A stretch of DNA of 64,000 nucleotides from Corallochytrium limacisporum. Its lineage: Eukaryota > Opisthokonta. The notes under the pieces are model-generated. The model was given only the letters and a program-made list of their open reading frames with translations, had not been told where the DNA came from and ran no database searches. The stretch covers positions 63,123 to 127,122 of the forward strand of contig PDIP01000040.1 in the NCBI GenBank assembly GCA_002811645.1. Direction: 5' to 3'. Shown here in pieces: positions 41,201 to 52,280 of this stretch (its first letter is position 1; every line of letters starts with the position of its first letter). The translations under genes were made by a program, and so were the position numbers.

Positions 41201-42910
41201 CGGCGCATAGAGGCCCTGGGTGCCGCCAAAGTCTTCAAACTTGACACCACGGTGAGCACCACAAACATGGTGCTCTTCGACAAGTCTGGTCGTTTGAAGC
41301 GCTACGGCAATCCGCAAGAGATCATTGAGGAATTCTATGATGAGCGCATGGTGTACTACCAGAAGCGTAAGGACCTGCTTGCGGAAAAGCTGATGGATGA
41401 GGTTAAGCGTCTGAACAACAAAGTGCGCTTCATTAAGAGTGTCGTCAACGGAGATCTGAAGATCTCCAACGTCCGCAAGAAAGACCTCGTTGCTGAGCTG
41501 CAGAATCGCAAATTTGATCTCTTCTATCCGAAGAGTGCAAAGGGCAAGAAAGATGACGTGCCTGTGGAAGACGTCAAAGACCCAGGTAAGGGCTACGATT
41601 ACTTGCTCGGCATGCCTCTCTGGAGCTTGACCAAGGAAAAGGTTGATGAACTTAACAGAAATAAGGATGAGAAGGAAGAGGAGCTCACAATTCTGCTCAA
41701 GACCTCGGCCAAGACCCTGTGGAAACGTGATCTGCAGACTTTTGAGGATGGTCTTAACAAGTGGCAGGTGGCCCAGGAGGCAGAGAACCAGCCGATGCGG
41801 AACCAACCAAGCACCAACACTACTGCTCCCGCAACTGGTAAGAAACGTGCCGGAAAATCCGCCGGTGACACACGTGAGGCTGTGGCCAAAGCACTGGAGC
41901 GTGCCGTGCCCATTGACCTGAGTGTCAAGCTCACCGTGGACTCTAAGCCCAAGACAAAACGTGAGGGTTTGAGCAAGCTTGTCGCCAAGTCCAAGGCCCT
42001 GAATGCTGACAATGGCCTAACCACAGGGGATGTCAAGCCCGAAAAGGCTACCAAAGCCACCAAGGTCAAGCTTGGTGCACCCAAGGCCGCTTCCAAGAAG
42101 CCACGACAGGACGTCTTCAACTTTGGCGGGGACTCTGATGCCAGCGACGCTGGTGCGTCAGACATGAGCGACCTGTACGACGACGATGATGACGTGGTCA
42201 AGGTAGATGACATCAGTGATGATGACTTGGACTTTGAGGCCGAGTACAAGCCGACGGCCTCCCGCTCTCGTGGAGGTGGAGCCAAGAAGATCAACTCTCA
42301 GCTTTCTGCCTTGTCCCTTGAAGATAAGACTGATGCCACAGAGGACGTCTCTGAGGACAAGGAGAACATCGCCGACGAGGTGATGGAGGTCGATGAGGAG
42401 AAGCCGAAGCCGAAGCCCAAGGCCGCTCCCAAGGCCAAGCGGGCCAAGAAGACCGTGACTATCGTCGAAAATGACGAGAAAGACGACGCCGTCATGGTTC
42501 TTGATGATGACGACGGTGATGAGTTCAAGCCTGAGAGCACCAAGCCCGCTACCAAAACAAAGAAACCCGCAGCCTCGAAGGCCAAAAAGCCGGCCGCCCC
42601 AAAGAAAAAGGCCGCTCCGAAGAAGTCTGTCGATTCTGACGGCGACGAGGACGAGTTTCAGCCCGCAGCTACTAAGACCGCTGCCGGTAAGAAGAAGCTG
42701 GGCACTAAGAAGAGTGAGCCCTTCGCCGACCTTGGCAACAGTCCTGTCAGCCCGATCAGGCCCGCTGGACGTGCGGCCGCCAAGGCCAAGAGCTTCAAAT
42801 CCATGTTCAGCGATGACGACTCCGACGACGACTGGGACCCCACCGCGGCCAAGTCGAAGGGTAAGCTGGCCACCGGTGGACTGGCTGCCCGACTGAACAG
42901 CCGCAAGTAA
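38294..42910 (+). CDS. TOP2: DNA topoisomerase II
   Basis: The 1538-residue protein is a complete eukaryotic type IIA topoisomerase, which passes one DNA duplex through a transient double-strand break in the nucleus during replication and chromosome segregation. The order is the GHKL ATPase (NAADNKQRD, GRNGFGAKLCNIFS), transducer, TOPRIM (EGDSAKALA, PLRGKLLNV, MADQDQDGSHIKGL) and the winged-helix cleavage core with catalytic Y793 in AASPRYIFTKL. The C-terminal 330 residues are a disordered alternation of acidic and Lys/Ala/Pro-rich blocks, typical of the regulatory tail with nuclear signals and phosphosites. The length matches animal and fungal enzymes, and there is no intron. The start is the ATG in ACCATGGCT. 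Confidence 0.99.
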   Translation: MADIFGDATNKPAAAAPAKAKGKGKSVEEVYQKVTQTEHILLRPDSYIGSTEPHSDTMWIYDKNKMQFDQRKVTYTPGLYKIYDEILVNAADNKQRDSSMNKIKIDIDRENNTISVWNNGRGIPVVMHKTEKIYVPHLIFGVLLTSSNYNDGEKKVTGGRNGFGAKLCNIFSTEFIIETCSEGKKYRQVFSDNNSTQGEAKITSTTSPDYTCVTFKPDLKRFNMTQLDEDIEALMIRRAWDVAACNTGVTVYLNGEKLPVKGFKDYARMYIETRGTENPIIHAKLGERWEVVLSLSEGQFEQMSFVNSIATTKGITHVNYIADQVINKVLPQVNKGAAKSGAKKAGAISSKQVKDHLWVFINCLIENPTFDSQTKENMTLKQRDFGSTCEIDDKMVKELCKAGLLDIIKASAEQKQRAQLAKSHAAAKRTRLMGIPKLDDANEAGGRNSHKCTLILTEGDSAKALAISGLSVVGRDHYGVFPLRGKLLNVREASVTQVMNNAEVKYLTQILGLKHSGGNKKKDTGEFDIKSLRYGRVMIMADQDQDGSHIKGLLINFFHHFWPGLLKVPNFLVQFITPIVKCTKGQQSKIFYNLPEYQQWRETMSTGWRIKYYKGLGTSTPQEAKEYFRNMNHHQVAFTYDETTDDEAINLAFNKKYIEQRKDWLKRYEPGTYLDYTAGPVTFDRFVNQELILFSMSDNARSIPSVVDGLKPGQRKILFACFKRNLKDEVKVAQLAGYVAEHSAYHHGEQSLAATIIGMAQSFVGANNVPLLEPIGQFGTRLAGGKDAASPRYIFTKLNPLARMLFHNDDDGLLNYLEEDDLSIEPEWYMPIIPMVLVNGADGIGTGWSTQVPTYNPHHVIANIRRRMEGEEMTDMIPWYQGFTGNVVKEANGKYRIFGAAAQEDQTFHITELPVRTWTSNYKEFLEELVNGGKDDDKKAKGPPMISDYKEYHTDTTVHFVVNVTADQERRIEALGAAKVFKLDTTVSTTNMVLFDKSGRLKRYGNPQEIIEEFYDERMVYYQKRKDLLAEKLMDEVKRLNNKVRFIKSVVNGDLKISNVRKKDLVAELQNRKFDLFYPKSAKGKKDDVPVEDVKDPGKGYDYLLGMPLWSLTKEKVDELNRNKDEKEEELTILLKTSAKTLWKRDLQTFEDGLNKWQVAQEAENQPMRNQPSTNTTAPATGKKRAGKSAGDTREAVAKALERAVPIDLSVKLTVDSKPKTKREGLSKLVAKSKALNADNGLTTGDVKPEKATKATKVKLGAPKAASKKPRQDVFNFGGDSDASDAGASDMSDLYDDDDDVVKVDDISDDDLDFEAEYKPTASRSRGGGAKKINSQLSALSLEDKTDATEDVSEDKENIADEVMEVDEEKPKPKPKAAPKAKRAKKTVTIVENDEKDDAVMVLDDDDGDEFKPESTKPATKTKKPAASKAKKPAAPKKKAAPKKSVDSDGDEDEFQPAATKTAAGKKKLGTKKSEPFADLGNSPVSPIRPAGRAAAKAKSFKSMFSDDDSDDDWDPTAAKSKGKLATGGLAARLNSRK

Positions 42911-43324
42911 ACAGCAGGCAAAAACAGAACCATTTGCAAAGCACTCCAATCCTGCCCCAATGAGCCAACGGCCACGCGAGTACATGCACACAATATCCCA
43001 ATTACACATATCCAAAGTAACCCCATAGTGAGACTCCAGACTGTGTTCTGTTGAGCCCATCCACTTGTTCAGGCTAAGGTTTGCACTATATTCTGGTAAA
43101 TGCCGGGTGGGATTTGATCAGCCGTTTTCATCCGCTGTAGGAGAGCGAGAGCGGCGCTCTAAAATCAACCAATCTACTGCAAATATATAGGGAAATCAGA
43201 TGCAGACTCATTTGATAGAGTGTTCCATATATGTATACTATATTTTTTGATTCGTATTTTGTATTTCTTATGAGCCTCTGGTGCAATCCGGCTCGATCCG
43301 TGAGTTTGTGAAATACTGCGCGTC

Positions 43325-43349
43325 CAGACCCCCAGTTATGGATCGAAAG
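43325..43349 (+). repeat. direct repeat copy 1 (25 bases)
   Basis: It matches 43432-43456 at 22 of 25 positions (core GGATCGAAAG), with start points 107 bases apart. Confidence 0.6.
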
Positions 43350-43431
43350 TCCGGAGACCCCTCTGCCTAAGTGGGTGTCTCAAGACAGATTACTACCCAC
43401 ACTCCCGTTCCTGTTTGCAAAAGCGGCCATT

Positions 43432-43456
43432 CAGACCCCGACTTAAGGATCGAAAG
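43432..43456 (+). repeat. direct repeat copy 2 (25 bases)
   Basis: Second copy of the 43325-43349 repeat, differing at three positions. Confidence 0.6.
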
Positions 43457-43859
43457 GGGCACATCTCCACCCTTCAGGTCTTCCTCTTTCCCCTTCCCCC
43501 CTCTTGCGTTTTGCCGTCTAGTAGTCATGAACACGGACTATTTCCCTGCTTTCTCTCCCTTTCTTTCCTTTTTCTTTCCTCCCCCCCCTCCCTTCCTCCT
43601 CTATCTCTCTTCCTCACTACCGTTTTCTTCCTCTACCCCCGGGAACCGAGACAGCAGCAGAGTGAAATGGTCTCCGTATTTTCCATCTTGCCCGACAGAC
43701 AGGTCTCCCCTCCCCCTTTCTTGGGGCAATTGCCTGCTCTCTCCCTGCATTCCAAATCGTGAAAGTTTCTTTTTATTCATTTTTATTTGAAAATTCTGCG
43801 GTGGTGTCGGCACAGCGCAGTATTTCTGTGGGCCCCTTTCCTTCGGGAACGGCGGCGGG

Positions 43860-43873
43860 CCCCGGGGGGGGGG
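43860..43873. repeat. C4G10 tract
   Basis: C4 followed directly by G10 in the TOP2-H3 desert. Confidence 0.8.
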
Positions 43874-44140
43874 TCGCCGATTCCTTGTACACTTTCTCTC
43901 TCGCTCCTATCTCTGTCTCAGTTTCTCTCGCGTTTGGCCCGCACGCCCGATGCCTTAAAGCCACCTAACTTTTGTGTGCACCGAAAGGAATTTGACATTT
44001 TCACTTTCTTCTCGCCCTGTCCCCCCTCCCCCCCCAAAAAAAAACCACGGGCGATGATGACACAACCGCGCAAATTGGCTTGAAATTTGCAGGTGAACAG
44101 GTATGGAAGGGTGGTAGGGACATTACCACCCCCCCCCCCC

Positions 44141-44349
44141 NNNNNNNNNNNNNNNNNNNNNNNNNNNNNNNNNNNNNNNNNNNNNNNNNNNNNNNNNNNN
44201 NNNNNNNNNNNNNNNNNNNNNNNNNNNNNNNNNNNNNNNNNNNNNNNNNNNNNNNNNNNNNNNNNNNNNNNNNNNNNNNNNNNNNNNNNNNNNNNNNNNN
44301 NNNNNNNNNNNNNNNNNNNNNNNNNNNNNNNNNNNNNNNNNNNNNNNNN
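44141..44349. other. assembly gap (209 N)
   Basis: The run of N is bordered by C12 on the left and C9G8 on the right, so the unresolved piece is itself probably a C/G homopolymer structure. Confidence 0.95.
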
Positions 44350-44366
44350 CCCCCCCCCGGGGGGGG
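44350..44366. repeat. C9G8 palindromic tract at gap edge
   Basis: C9 followed by G8 immediately right of the assembly gap. Confidence 0.85.
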
Positions 44367-45101
44367 AGAGGAGAGAGTTGGCAGCAGCAAGATGAAAATC
44401 TTCGATTAAGGACCACCCCTCTCCCCTGCTGCTGTCATGGTGCCAGTAGGCAAGAGACAGCCACGGGCCAGGCAAGCCACAAAGGCCCGAAAGGCAGGAG
44501 CGGGGAGACCGTTCCAGACGAAACGAAATAAAAGGGGTGCCGTCTCCCTCCCCGCAGTGAACGAAACGAAGAGCATGTGATCGCCTGTTGACACGTAATC
44601 TACGTTGATCGCAAATGAAGTAGCCACATCACATGTTTAATGTATTGACAAAATAAAAGATATTAGGTATATGCACACATACTCCGCAGGTCGGTTCCCC
44701 AGTGTCATTGAAATGTGTTTTTATTTGATGGATCGTTTGGAAAATTCTTCGGAAATCGTCGACAAATATTCGACGTCCACGGCACATGGCTAATGAATAG
44801 CCCGGCCGTACGCGTCAGCGACTTCTGGAACTACCCGGACCCTTTTGGTACCCACGGAGAAACGTGCCCAAGGTTGATGATTCAAGGAGTTTTAGTGATA
44901 TATATTTTGTATGTAAATGAGGATATTCCTGTGCGGACACACGCCACGATCGCGCGCCGTAAGTGATGTCGTGATCGCTCCCTGAACTCTGGCGACGACA
45001 GAGCAAAAGCAGGAAATGAAAGGACTCAAGGATTCCGCGGTTCACTCAACCCTGGCAGACGTAAACAAAAAATAGACCACCGAGGGTGGAGGAGGTAGCG
45101 A

Positions 45102-45307
45102 CGAGAGAGAGCGAGAGAGAGAGAGTGCGAGAGAGAGAGAGCGAGAGAGAGAGAGTGCGAGAGAGAGAGAGCGAGAGAGAGAGAGTGCGAGAGAGAGAGA
45201 GCGAGAGAGAGAGAGCGAGAGAGAGAGAGAGCGAGAGAGAGAGAGTGCGAGAGAGAGAGAGCGAGAGAGAGAGAGTGCGAGAGAGAGAGAGCGAGAGAGA
45301 GAGAGAG
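45102..45307 (+). repeat. GA-rich tandem array with 30-base unit
   Basis: GA dinucleotides are interrupted in a regular order by TGC and by GC, giving a 30-base higher-order unit repeated about six to seven times; one unit near 45211-45240 lacks the T. It produces Arg-Glu and Ser-Leu repeat frames on opposite strands that are not genes. Confidence 0.9.
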
Positions 45308-46219
45308 CAAAGCAGCAGAGACCGAGAGCGCCAAGACTTTCCCCGCCATCCTCTCTTAGCTCAGAGTTCTGGGAATGGTGCCCGGCTGCAAAGTATCCAC
45401 CCGTTCGGTACTGAATATGCTGTCGATGATAGGTATCCTCGGGCAACTTCATCCCGCAGGCCCCTCCTTGTCTCTCTCTCTCCCCCTTTCCCTGCGTCTC
45501 TTGTCGGACTTTGGAGCCGCTGTTTTACGGGCAGTGAAGAAAATTTTTCGCCGCCGCTTTTTAATCTCTCTCTTGGTTCCTCCTCCTCCCCACCCCCAGA
45601 GAATCTAAGCAAAGGGTATGCGTTGTCTTCCCATTGAATGACATCAGCAATTTAATACTGAATATATTAAGAAAAATAGACAGAAATTGACGAAGAATGC
45701 TAAAGTGCGCCAAATGCGTTGCCGTCCGGCGGGGGGTTTTTAAGAGAAAGGAAATGGGGGAAGGTAGCGAATCAATCGTTGGGTCCACGGGGGAAGGAGG
45801 CAACATTTCTCCACCAATCGCGAAGGAATCTTGCCTCTCTCCCCGCTCCACACTGGTCCGCCGGTGAGACTGGGTTGCCACTGAGTGACTGCATCATAGT
45901 AAATAACCTACAAACTTTTCCCAGGGAGGGGAGGAGAAAGGGAAGGGGGGGAGCCGATAAAGGAGACGACGTGAATCCCGAAAAATAAAAATGGTGTGCG
46001 GGGGCTGTGTGCTTGAGGTTTAGCCACCAAAGCTCTCCCTCCTGCTCCTCCGCCCCACAAAGGCAGTTCAAAATACACCGCTGTTCGCCCGGCCCTCCAC
46101 GGGGCAGAACGACGCGAGAAAGGGAAACAGGAAAAAGGGAACAACAACAACGGACAACTCTCCTCTTCCCCATGCCAGTGGTTTTATATAGTGAATGTAT
46201 TGGATTCAAGGGAAAGGGT

Positions 46220-46236
46220 CCCCCCCCGGGGGGGGG
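46220..46236. repeat. C8G9 palindromic tract
   Basis: C8 followed directly by G9, about 340 bases upstream of histone H3. Confidence 0.85.
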
Positions 46237-46514
46237 ATCTTGAGCGCCGTCACTGACCGCTCTGTGGGGTAGCGCCATTGTCAGCGGTAACAGGGAACGG
46301 TGGCACCTGGCTTTTGGAACTCTTGAACTTTTCCCTCCATTTTAGTGGCAACGCTAGAATTTTGTAATAAAATACGTAACCATCCGAACCCGGCAATTTT
46401 CTTGATTTGTTTGCTTGAAATATGGGTTACGGGTTGTTGGAAACGAACGCACGCTGTTTGCTATGGTCGTGAAGGGATATAGAGGGTATTTGAAAGTTGA
46501 CGATCAATGAAATG

Positions 46515-46989
<475 letters not shown>

Positions 46990-47750
46990 GTGTTTAAATT
47001 GTATGAAAATTTTCACTAATGGCACCGCACTGGGTCATGTGCAATGTAGACCAAACCGTTCGCAAGGGATTCTGAAAAACGGCTCCGGAGTCATGTCCTC
47101 AATGGAATGCAAGATAGTGGAGATGGTTATCCAACCTACTACATACATTCACGAACATGTTTTTTGCGTGTTCGTAAAGGGCATGATCTTTGAATTGCGA
47201 TCGTTTTGGTCACTGCATGTATCTTTCACTTTTCCATCTTTTCCCATACTTGAAAAACAAAATAAAAAAGACCAAAAAAACAAAAAACCAAGAAACCACG
47301 ACCGTACTAAGTTGTTTGTCTCAAAATCTTTCGCCTACTTTCTCGAACCGAAAATTCTGCACGTTGGCCGTTGAACATTTCATTTCTTCTGTGTGCAGAA
47401 CCTTGACGTTTTCGAATGACTTCTGTCCCCTCCCGAACGGCTCCATAAAAGTTTCCGACCCAACGCTTAACTTGGGGTTCGTTTGGACGTATTGGTGAAT
47501 CTACTTTAGGGCTGCCGGCACCATTTTTACAACGACCAATTTGGACTGTTAACGGCTTGGAGGTAGAATTCAATTATTTGCGAAACCCCACGAAAAAGTT
47601 GTGTCTAGCCTGCAATCCTCCTACGGAATATATTTCGAGATGACGTAGGTAGTTTCTCTCGTATATGGCCGGACTACTTCCACAGCCTGTGGAAGGTCTG
47701 AGCTTCCCTCAGTTTTTGTTTTCGATACCAATACACAAATCTCTAGCACA
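46990..47750. other. intergenic region
   Basis: H3 3' region and CSA promoter. An AATAAA lies near 47260 in an A-rich stretch. No gene is supported. Confidence 0.6.
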
Positions 47751-49466
47751 ATGGGTGTGTTCGAACATCTGCTTTGGCGGGAAATGGGTCTGGACCCACC
47801 AAGCGAGTTGCAAAGACTAGAACGCACCCGCCGCTTGCTCACTGTCGACATTGACCCTGACATCAGCTTGGCATTGACCCACTCCAGCAGCATAAATTCA
47901 GTTCAGATCGACGGCATAGAGCATCGATATCTGCTGTCAGGAGCAACGGATGGCAGCCTTGCCATCTACGACACGCAGGCTGTGCCGGAAACACCGCAAG
48001 TGGACCTTGGTCGTGGAAATACAGTCGACATTCATGGTCACCGCGACGCCACAGGTGACCTCGGCGACATCCTTCCGATCGTTACGGTGCGTAGAGCGCA
48101 TACCTACTCGGTCGAGACGGTGGAATGGTATGCACATGACAGCGGAATGTTCACCACCAGCGGTTTTGATGGCCTCCTACACGTTTGGGACGCCAACTAC
48201 CAGGAACGGGTCGCAACCTTTGACTTGGGCGACAAAATCTACAAGCACGCCAGCTCTGCAGCCGCGTTAGATCACGCGCTGATTGCCTGTGCAACCGATA
48301 ACTCGGCCGTGCGTTTATGTGATCTAAGGTCGGCCTCACAGGCCCGCGTTTTGCAGGGCCACAAGGGCGAGGACGGCGTCCGGACCGTGGCGTGGTGTCC
48401 CAGCGACCAATGGATCCTGGCCACCGGTGGCGGTGATGGCCATATTCTGATATGGGATGTCCGTATGGCTCGATCATGTCTGTATAAACTGAACCAACAC
48501 AGCAGTAGAGAGACCGCGCTAGCGCGGAGACGGATGCGGCTGAGCAAGGAGCGAGCGAGGGATCTGGTGGGCAAGACAGGCTTTGTCGGTCCGAAAGGGA
48601 AGTTGACAGTGTCCTCGTCACCGTCGTCTTCACCATCAAGCACAGTAAGCTCGCTGAAAAACTCGCGAGATGTCCGCCTGGACGGATCGGATGCGTTGGT
48701 GGCCCTCAGGGAAGGCCGTAACCCAGCCGCCCATGACGGGTCCTGGGGCAGTGCGGGCACACGCGCCGATCGCGGCGGCAGCCATCTCCGTCGTCGGGGC
48801 GAGCCAATCGGTGCGGAGACTGTTAACGGATCGTCTCGAGCTCCACGGCGCGCTAAGTTGAGGGCCAACAACCGCGTCATGGATCAACTCAATGGTGTGG
48901 CTGCTGCCGCCTCTGACCATGTCGATCACGCCGATTCTGCGCACGGTGAAGCCGTTGTGTCTCTGTGCTTTAGTCCTGATGGATTTTCGTTGCTCTCTCT
49001 TGGAGCGGAGTCTAAGCTTTTGCTCTGGGACACGCGCCTTGGCTACAACAAGGGGGTGCACTACGAAGGCGTCAAGTGCAACGCTCCGTCGGGACGCAAG
49101 GCCCTACAGATGGATGTTACTGGCCAGACCACCCCCGAAATTGCCATGGTGCCTTCGGGAAAGCGGATCAATGTCTATGAACTGCGCACCGGCACCAAGA
49201 TAAGCGCACTTAAGGGCCACTATAAGCGAGTCAATTGCGTCGCCTACGACCCATCCTATCAGAAGATTTACACTGGTGGTAATGACAACATCATCTACGT
49301 CTGGTCACCACAAACGGTCGGTACCTCCCGCCTGGAGGGCATGCTTCGGGAGCAAGGCCAAGGCGTTCCAGGCGATGAAACGGCGGCAGAACGGGACGCA
49401 GAACAACTCGGACGACTCATTGGCGACGACTTTAGCTCCGGCGACGAAGATGACGACGACAACTGA
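47751..49466 (+). CDS. ERCC8: WD40 protein, Cockayne syndrome A (ERCC8/CSA)-like
   Basis: The 571-residue WD40 propeller follows CSA closely: LERTRRLLTVDIDPD at the start, HRYLLSGATDGSLAIYD, HTYSVETVEWYAHDSGMFTTSGFD (nearly the CSA motif), CDLRSASQARVLQGH, LATGGGDGHILIWDVR, then LKGHYKRVNCVAYDPSYQ and GGNDNIIYVW. CSA is the substrate receptor of the CUL4-DDB1 ubiquitin ligase acting in transcription-coupled nucleotide excision repair. A Ser/Arg-rich insertion of about 145 residues (about 250-396) sits between the fourth and fifth repeats, and the C terminus ends in an acidic EDDDDN tail. Without them the protein is the normal 400 residues. The ATG follows AATCTCTAG by 4 bases. Confidence 0.92.
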   Translation: MGVFEHLLWREMGLDPPSELQRLERTRRLLTVDIDPDISLALTHSSSINSVQIDGIEHRYLLSGATDGSLAIYDTQAVPETPQVDLGRGNTVDIHGHRDATGDLGDILPIVTVRRAHTYSVETVEWYAHDSGMFTTSGFDGLLHVWDANYQERVATFDLGDKIYKHASSAAALDHALIACATDNSAVRLCDLRSASQARVLQGHKGEDGVRTVAWCPSDQWILATGGGDGHILIWDVRMARSCLYKLNQHSSRETALARRRMRLSKERARDLVGKTGFVGPKGKLTVSSSPSSSPSSTVSSLKNSRDVRLDGSDALVALREGRNPAAHDGSWGSAGTRADRGGSHLRRRGEPIGAETVNGSSRAPRRAKLRANNRVMDQLNGVAAAASDHVDHADSAHGEAVVSLCFSPDGFSLLSLGAESKLLLWDTRLGYNKGVHYEGVKCNAPSGRKALQMDVTGQTTPEIAMVPSGKRINVYELRTGTKISALKGHYKRVNCVAYDPSYQKIYTGGNDNIIYVWSPQTVGTSRLEGMLREQGQGVPGDETAAERDAEQLGRLIGDDFSSGDEDDDDN

Positions 49467-50990
49467 TGATTGTCTACGACCTTCCTCCCCCAAATCGCCA
49501 CCCCAGACCCCTTCGGCCCGCGGGGGGAGGGAGCCCGCCGCGGCTATAGAAAATACACACAAACTCACACAGAGAAAATACATGAGGTAGAATAGAAAAA
49601 TAAGGGCCTAAGGTGAAATACCTCCAAACCCCGCCCCTGGGGGGGAGGTTACCGGTAGCCACTGGCCCTTTCTCCCTGTCCACCCCCCTTCGCTCCCCAA
49701 TAATGCCGTCTTCAGCAGGGAGCCCGTGTGGCGTTTTCCACTAATTGCGTAGGAATCCCGGGTCACGACGGGCAAGAAAGAATCCGACATCTCCACCCAC
49801 CACTACCAGAGTGAGAGCACAATGGGATCCCTTCTACGTTTGTTTTGCCCCCCATGCTCTGTGGATGCCCACCGGGCGAAGGACCAGAACAAAAAAGTAT
49901 ACAACCGTGGACAGCCCCGCAATCCTCGAAGTTTTTGTGTGTGAGTGTGTGTGTGAGCAAGCAGACCAGAGGGGTAGGTAAGGCAGCCCGTGGGAATTCT
50001 CAGTACTGTGGGAAGGAAACCCAGAGCACCAGAGGAAGCAATTGAGAGAGGCGTGCCTCCCCTCTCCCCCTTTCCTTTATGTTTCCTTCTGCGCCACAAA
50101 ACTCTCTATGCGCTGGTCCACCAAATCTTCTACGGCCCGCTGCGGGTCTGCTGCGAAGAGGCGAAGGGGGGGGGGTGGGGAGAGGAGCGGAGTCGGTCGT
50201 AGATGAGAGTGATGTCTGTGTAAATCGGACGAGCAGTTCAGTATGGACCTTTGCATTCGTTGAGGACACACACGCAGCACACACAAAGTGACCAGCAGCT
50301 TGCCATCTGTTCGATGGATGCACAGATGTTTGCTCCGTACGACATGTTTGTGTACTCTCCGCTCGGTTGCAAAATCTATGAATGGTGACATCTAGAGTGC
50401 CAGTATGGGAGTACACTGCGCATGGGGCACTCCCCCCCCTTCCCCGGGGGAGGGGGCGTGCCTCGGTATTGCTGTGGCCTTGCTAGAATGTATGATGAGG
50501 GACTGGGAAATATACGCGAAGGGCAAGCCCTCGCCTCCCTTGGGGTCCTCGCCACGCACGGAAGTTTATATGGGCCGCAGAGGGAGCGGGGGCTGTCTCC
50601 CAAAAAATTCCAGCAGCACCATCTCTCTCCATATGAAAACACTCTATATTGCTTCTTGCTATCAACTGTGCGCAGTACGTGAGATATATTACCTACCTAG
50701 TTCTGCAGAAGAAATGTTGGTGTCGGCTCCGTCGTGGGCTGGTGAGTGTGGGTACTACCCAGACGGAGCCCTACTGAAGACGGTGATGACTTCGAGGAGA
50801 GTCTGTGGACGTCGCGCTAATGGAGTGGGAATGTCACGGTCCTGACCGGGTCTTTCCATCAATCCGACATCCTTATGCGGCTAGTTGAGGAGCCAATTGC
50901 GGTGTACTTGTTCCGAGTCTCAAGCGGTACAGTCCATACGGGATCGACTCGGGTCTGATCAACAGTAACCAAACAATCCAAATACAAATC
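49467..50990. other. 1.5-kb intergenic region
   Basis: No gene is supported. GC tracts lie at about 49517-49530, 49629-49647, 50165-50175 and 50432-50451 (C8, then C4G5), and a GT repeat near 49935-49953. Confidence 0.6.
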
Positions 50991-52280
50991 ATGTCTTTCC
51001 TCGCTCGCGCTGCGTTCGCTGGCCGTGCTGCCACCCAGGCTCGTCTGGCTACTAGGACCGTGGGATCTGCTTCCACCGTCATGGCCCGCCGCTTTATCGG
51101 TACCTACGGAGACAGCCTGTCTCCTCTCTCTGAGGACCAGCTTCAGTTCCGTGAGGCCATCTACAACTTTGCCCAGGCCGAGCTAGCCCCTTACGCCGCC
51201 GAGATCGACAAGAACAACGGTTGGGATAAGACCCGCGAGTTCTGGAAGAAGATGGGTGAGATGGGTCTGCTTGGCATCACAGGCCCCGAACAGTATGGCG
51301 GGGCTGGCCTTAAGTACTCCGACCATGTCATCGCCATGGAGGAACTGAGCCGTGCATCTGGCTCCATCGCCCTCAGCTACGGTGCCCACTCCAACCTGTG
51401 CGTGAACCAGATCGTGCGTAACGGTAATGATGCCCAAAAGGAGAAGTACCTCCCCAAGCTGATCACAGGTGAGCACATGGGCGCTCTGGCCATGTCCGAG
51501 CCTGGTTCGGGCTCTGATGTCGTGAGCATGAAGACCCGCGCGGTAAAGAAGGGCGACCATTACGTTCTCAACGGCAACAAGATGTGGATTACCAACGGTC
51601 CTGATGCGGATACCCTGGTTGTCTACGCCAAGACCAATCCTGAGGGCCCGGCTGCCCACGGCATCACTGCCTTCTTGATCGAGAAGGGCATGAAGGGATT
51701 CTCGACTGCCCAGAAGCTGGACAAGCTCGGTATGCGCGGTAGCAACACCTGCGAGCTGGTCTTTGAGGACTGCGAGGTGCCTGTTGAGAACGTTCTGGGT
51801 GAAGAAAACAAGGGTGTCTATGTGCTAATGAGCGGCCTGGATCTGGAGCGTCTCGTCCTGGCTGGTGGTCCCATTGGTCTCATGCAGGCTGCCATCGACG
51901 TCACCATTCCGTACGTAAATGAGCGCCAGCAGTTTGGTCAGCCCATTGGCGACTTCCAGCTGTTGCAGGGTAAGGTTGCTGAGATGTATGTGAAGCTGCA
52001 GGCTTCTCGCCAGTACACCTACTCCGTCGCCAAGCAGGCTGATATCGGCAAGATCTCTCCCAAGGACTGTGCGGGTGTTATTCTGTACACCGCTGAGAGC
52101 GCCACGCAGCTGGCCCTGGATGCCATCCAATGCCTCGGTGGTAACGGTTACATCAACGACTACCCCACCGGTCGTCTGCTGCGGGACGCCAAGCTTTACG
52201 AGATCGGTGCCGGAACCACGGAGGTTCGCAAGATGATCATTGGCCGTGAGTTCAAGAAGGAGTACAAGAACGCCAACTAA
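50991..52280 (+). CDS. IVD: isovaleryl-CoA dehydrogenase
   Basis: The 429-residue flavoprotein is a full acyl-CoA dehydrogenase with an Arg/Ala-rich N-terminal mitochondrial presequence (about 1-35). Family blocks are [52 protein letters not shown], and [22 protein letters not shown]. The catalytic base is placed at E286 in [14 protein letters not shown], the position specific to isovaleryl-CoA dehydrogenase rather than other members. It oxidises isovaleryl-CoA to 3-methylcrotonyl-CoA in leucine breakdown, passing electrons to ETF. Length is standard. It converges on MED20 with about 260 bases between stops. Confidence 0.95.
   Translation: MSFLARAAFAGRAATQARLATRTVGSASTVMARRFIGTYGDSLSPLSEDQLQFREAIYNFAQAELAPYAAEIDKNNGWDKTREFWKKMGEMGLLGITGPEQYGGAGLKYSDHVIAMEELSRASGSIALSYGAHSNLCVNQIVRNGNDAQKEKYLPKLITGEHMGALAMSEPGSGSDVVSMKTRAVKKGDHYVLNGNKMWITNGPDADTLVVYAKTNPEGPAAHGITAFLIEKGMKGFSTAQKLDKLGMRGSNTCELVFEDCEVPVENVLGEENKGVYVLMSGLDLERLVLAGGPIGLMQAAIDVTIPYVNERQQFGQPIGDFQLLQGKVAEMYVKLQASRQYTYSVAKQADIGKISPKDCAGVILYTAESATQLALDAIQCLGGNGYINDYPTGRLLRDAKLYEIGAGTTEVRKMIIGREFKKEYKNAN

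Noticed and set aside
38732-41806. Long minus-strand open frames (up to 316 codons) inside topoisomerase II
   Set aside because: They lie wholly antisense to a highly conserved gene, have no domain similarity, and follow from its biased codon use.
43918-44475. Open frames running through the N gap
   Set aside because: They are artefacts of unknown bases and C/G homopolymers.
45102-45307. CRISPR-like array
   Set aside because: The units are simple GA repeats without unique spacers, in a eukaryotic context.
45042-45637. Arg-Glu and Ser-Leu repeat proteins over the GA array
   Set aside because: They are direct translations of the microsatellite on both strands.
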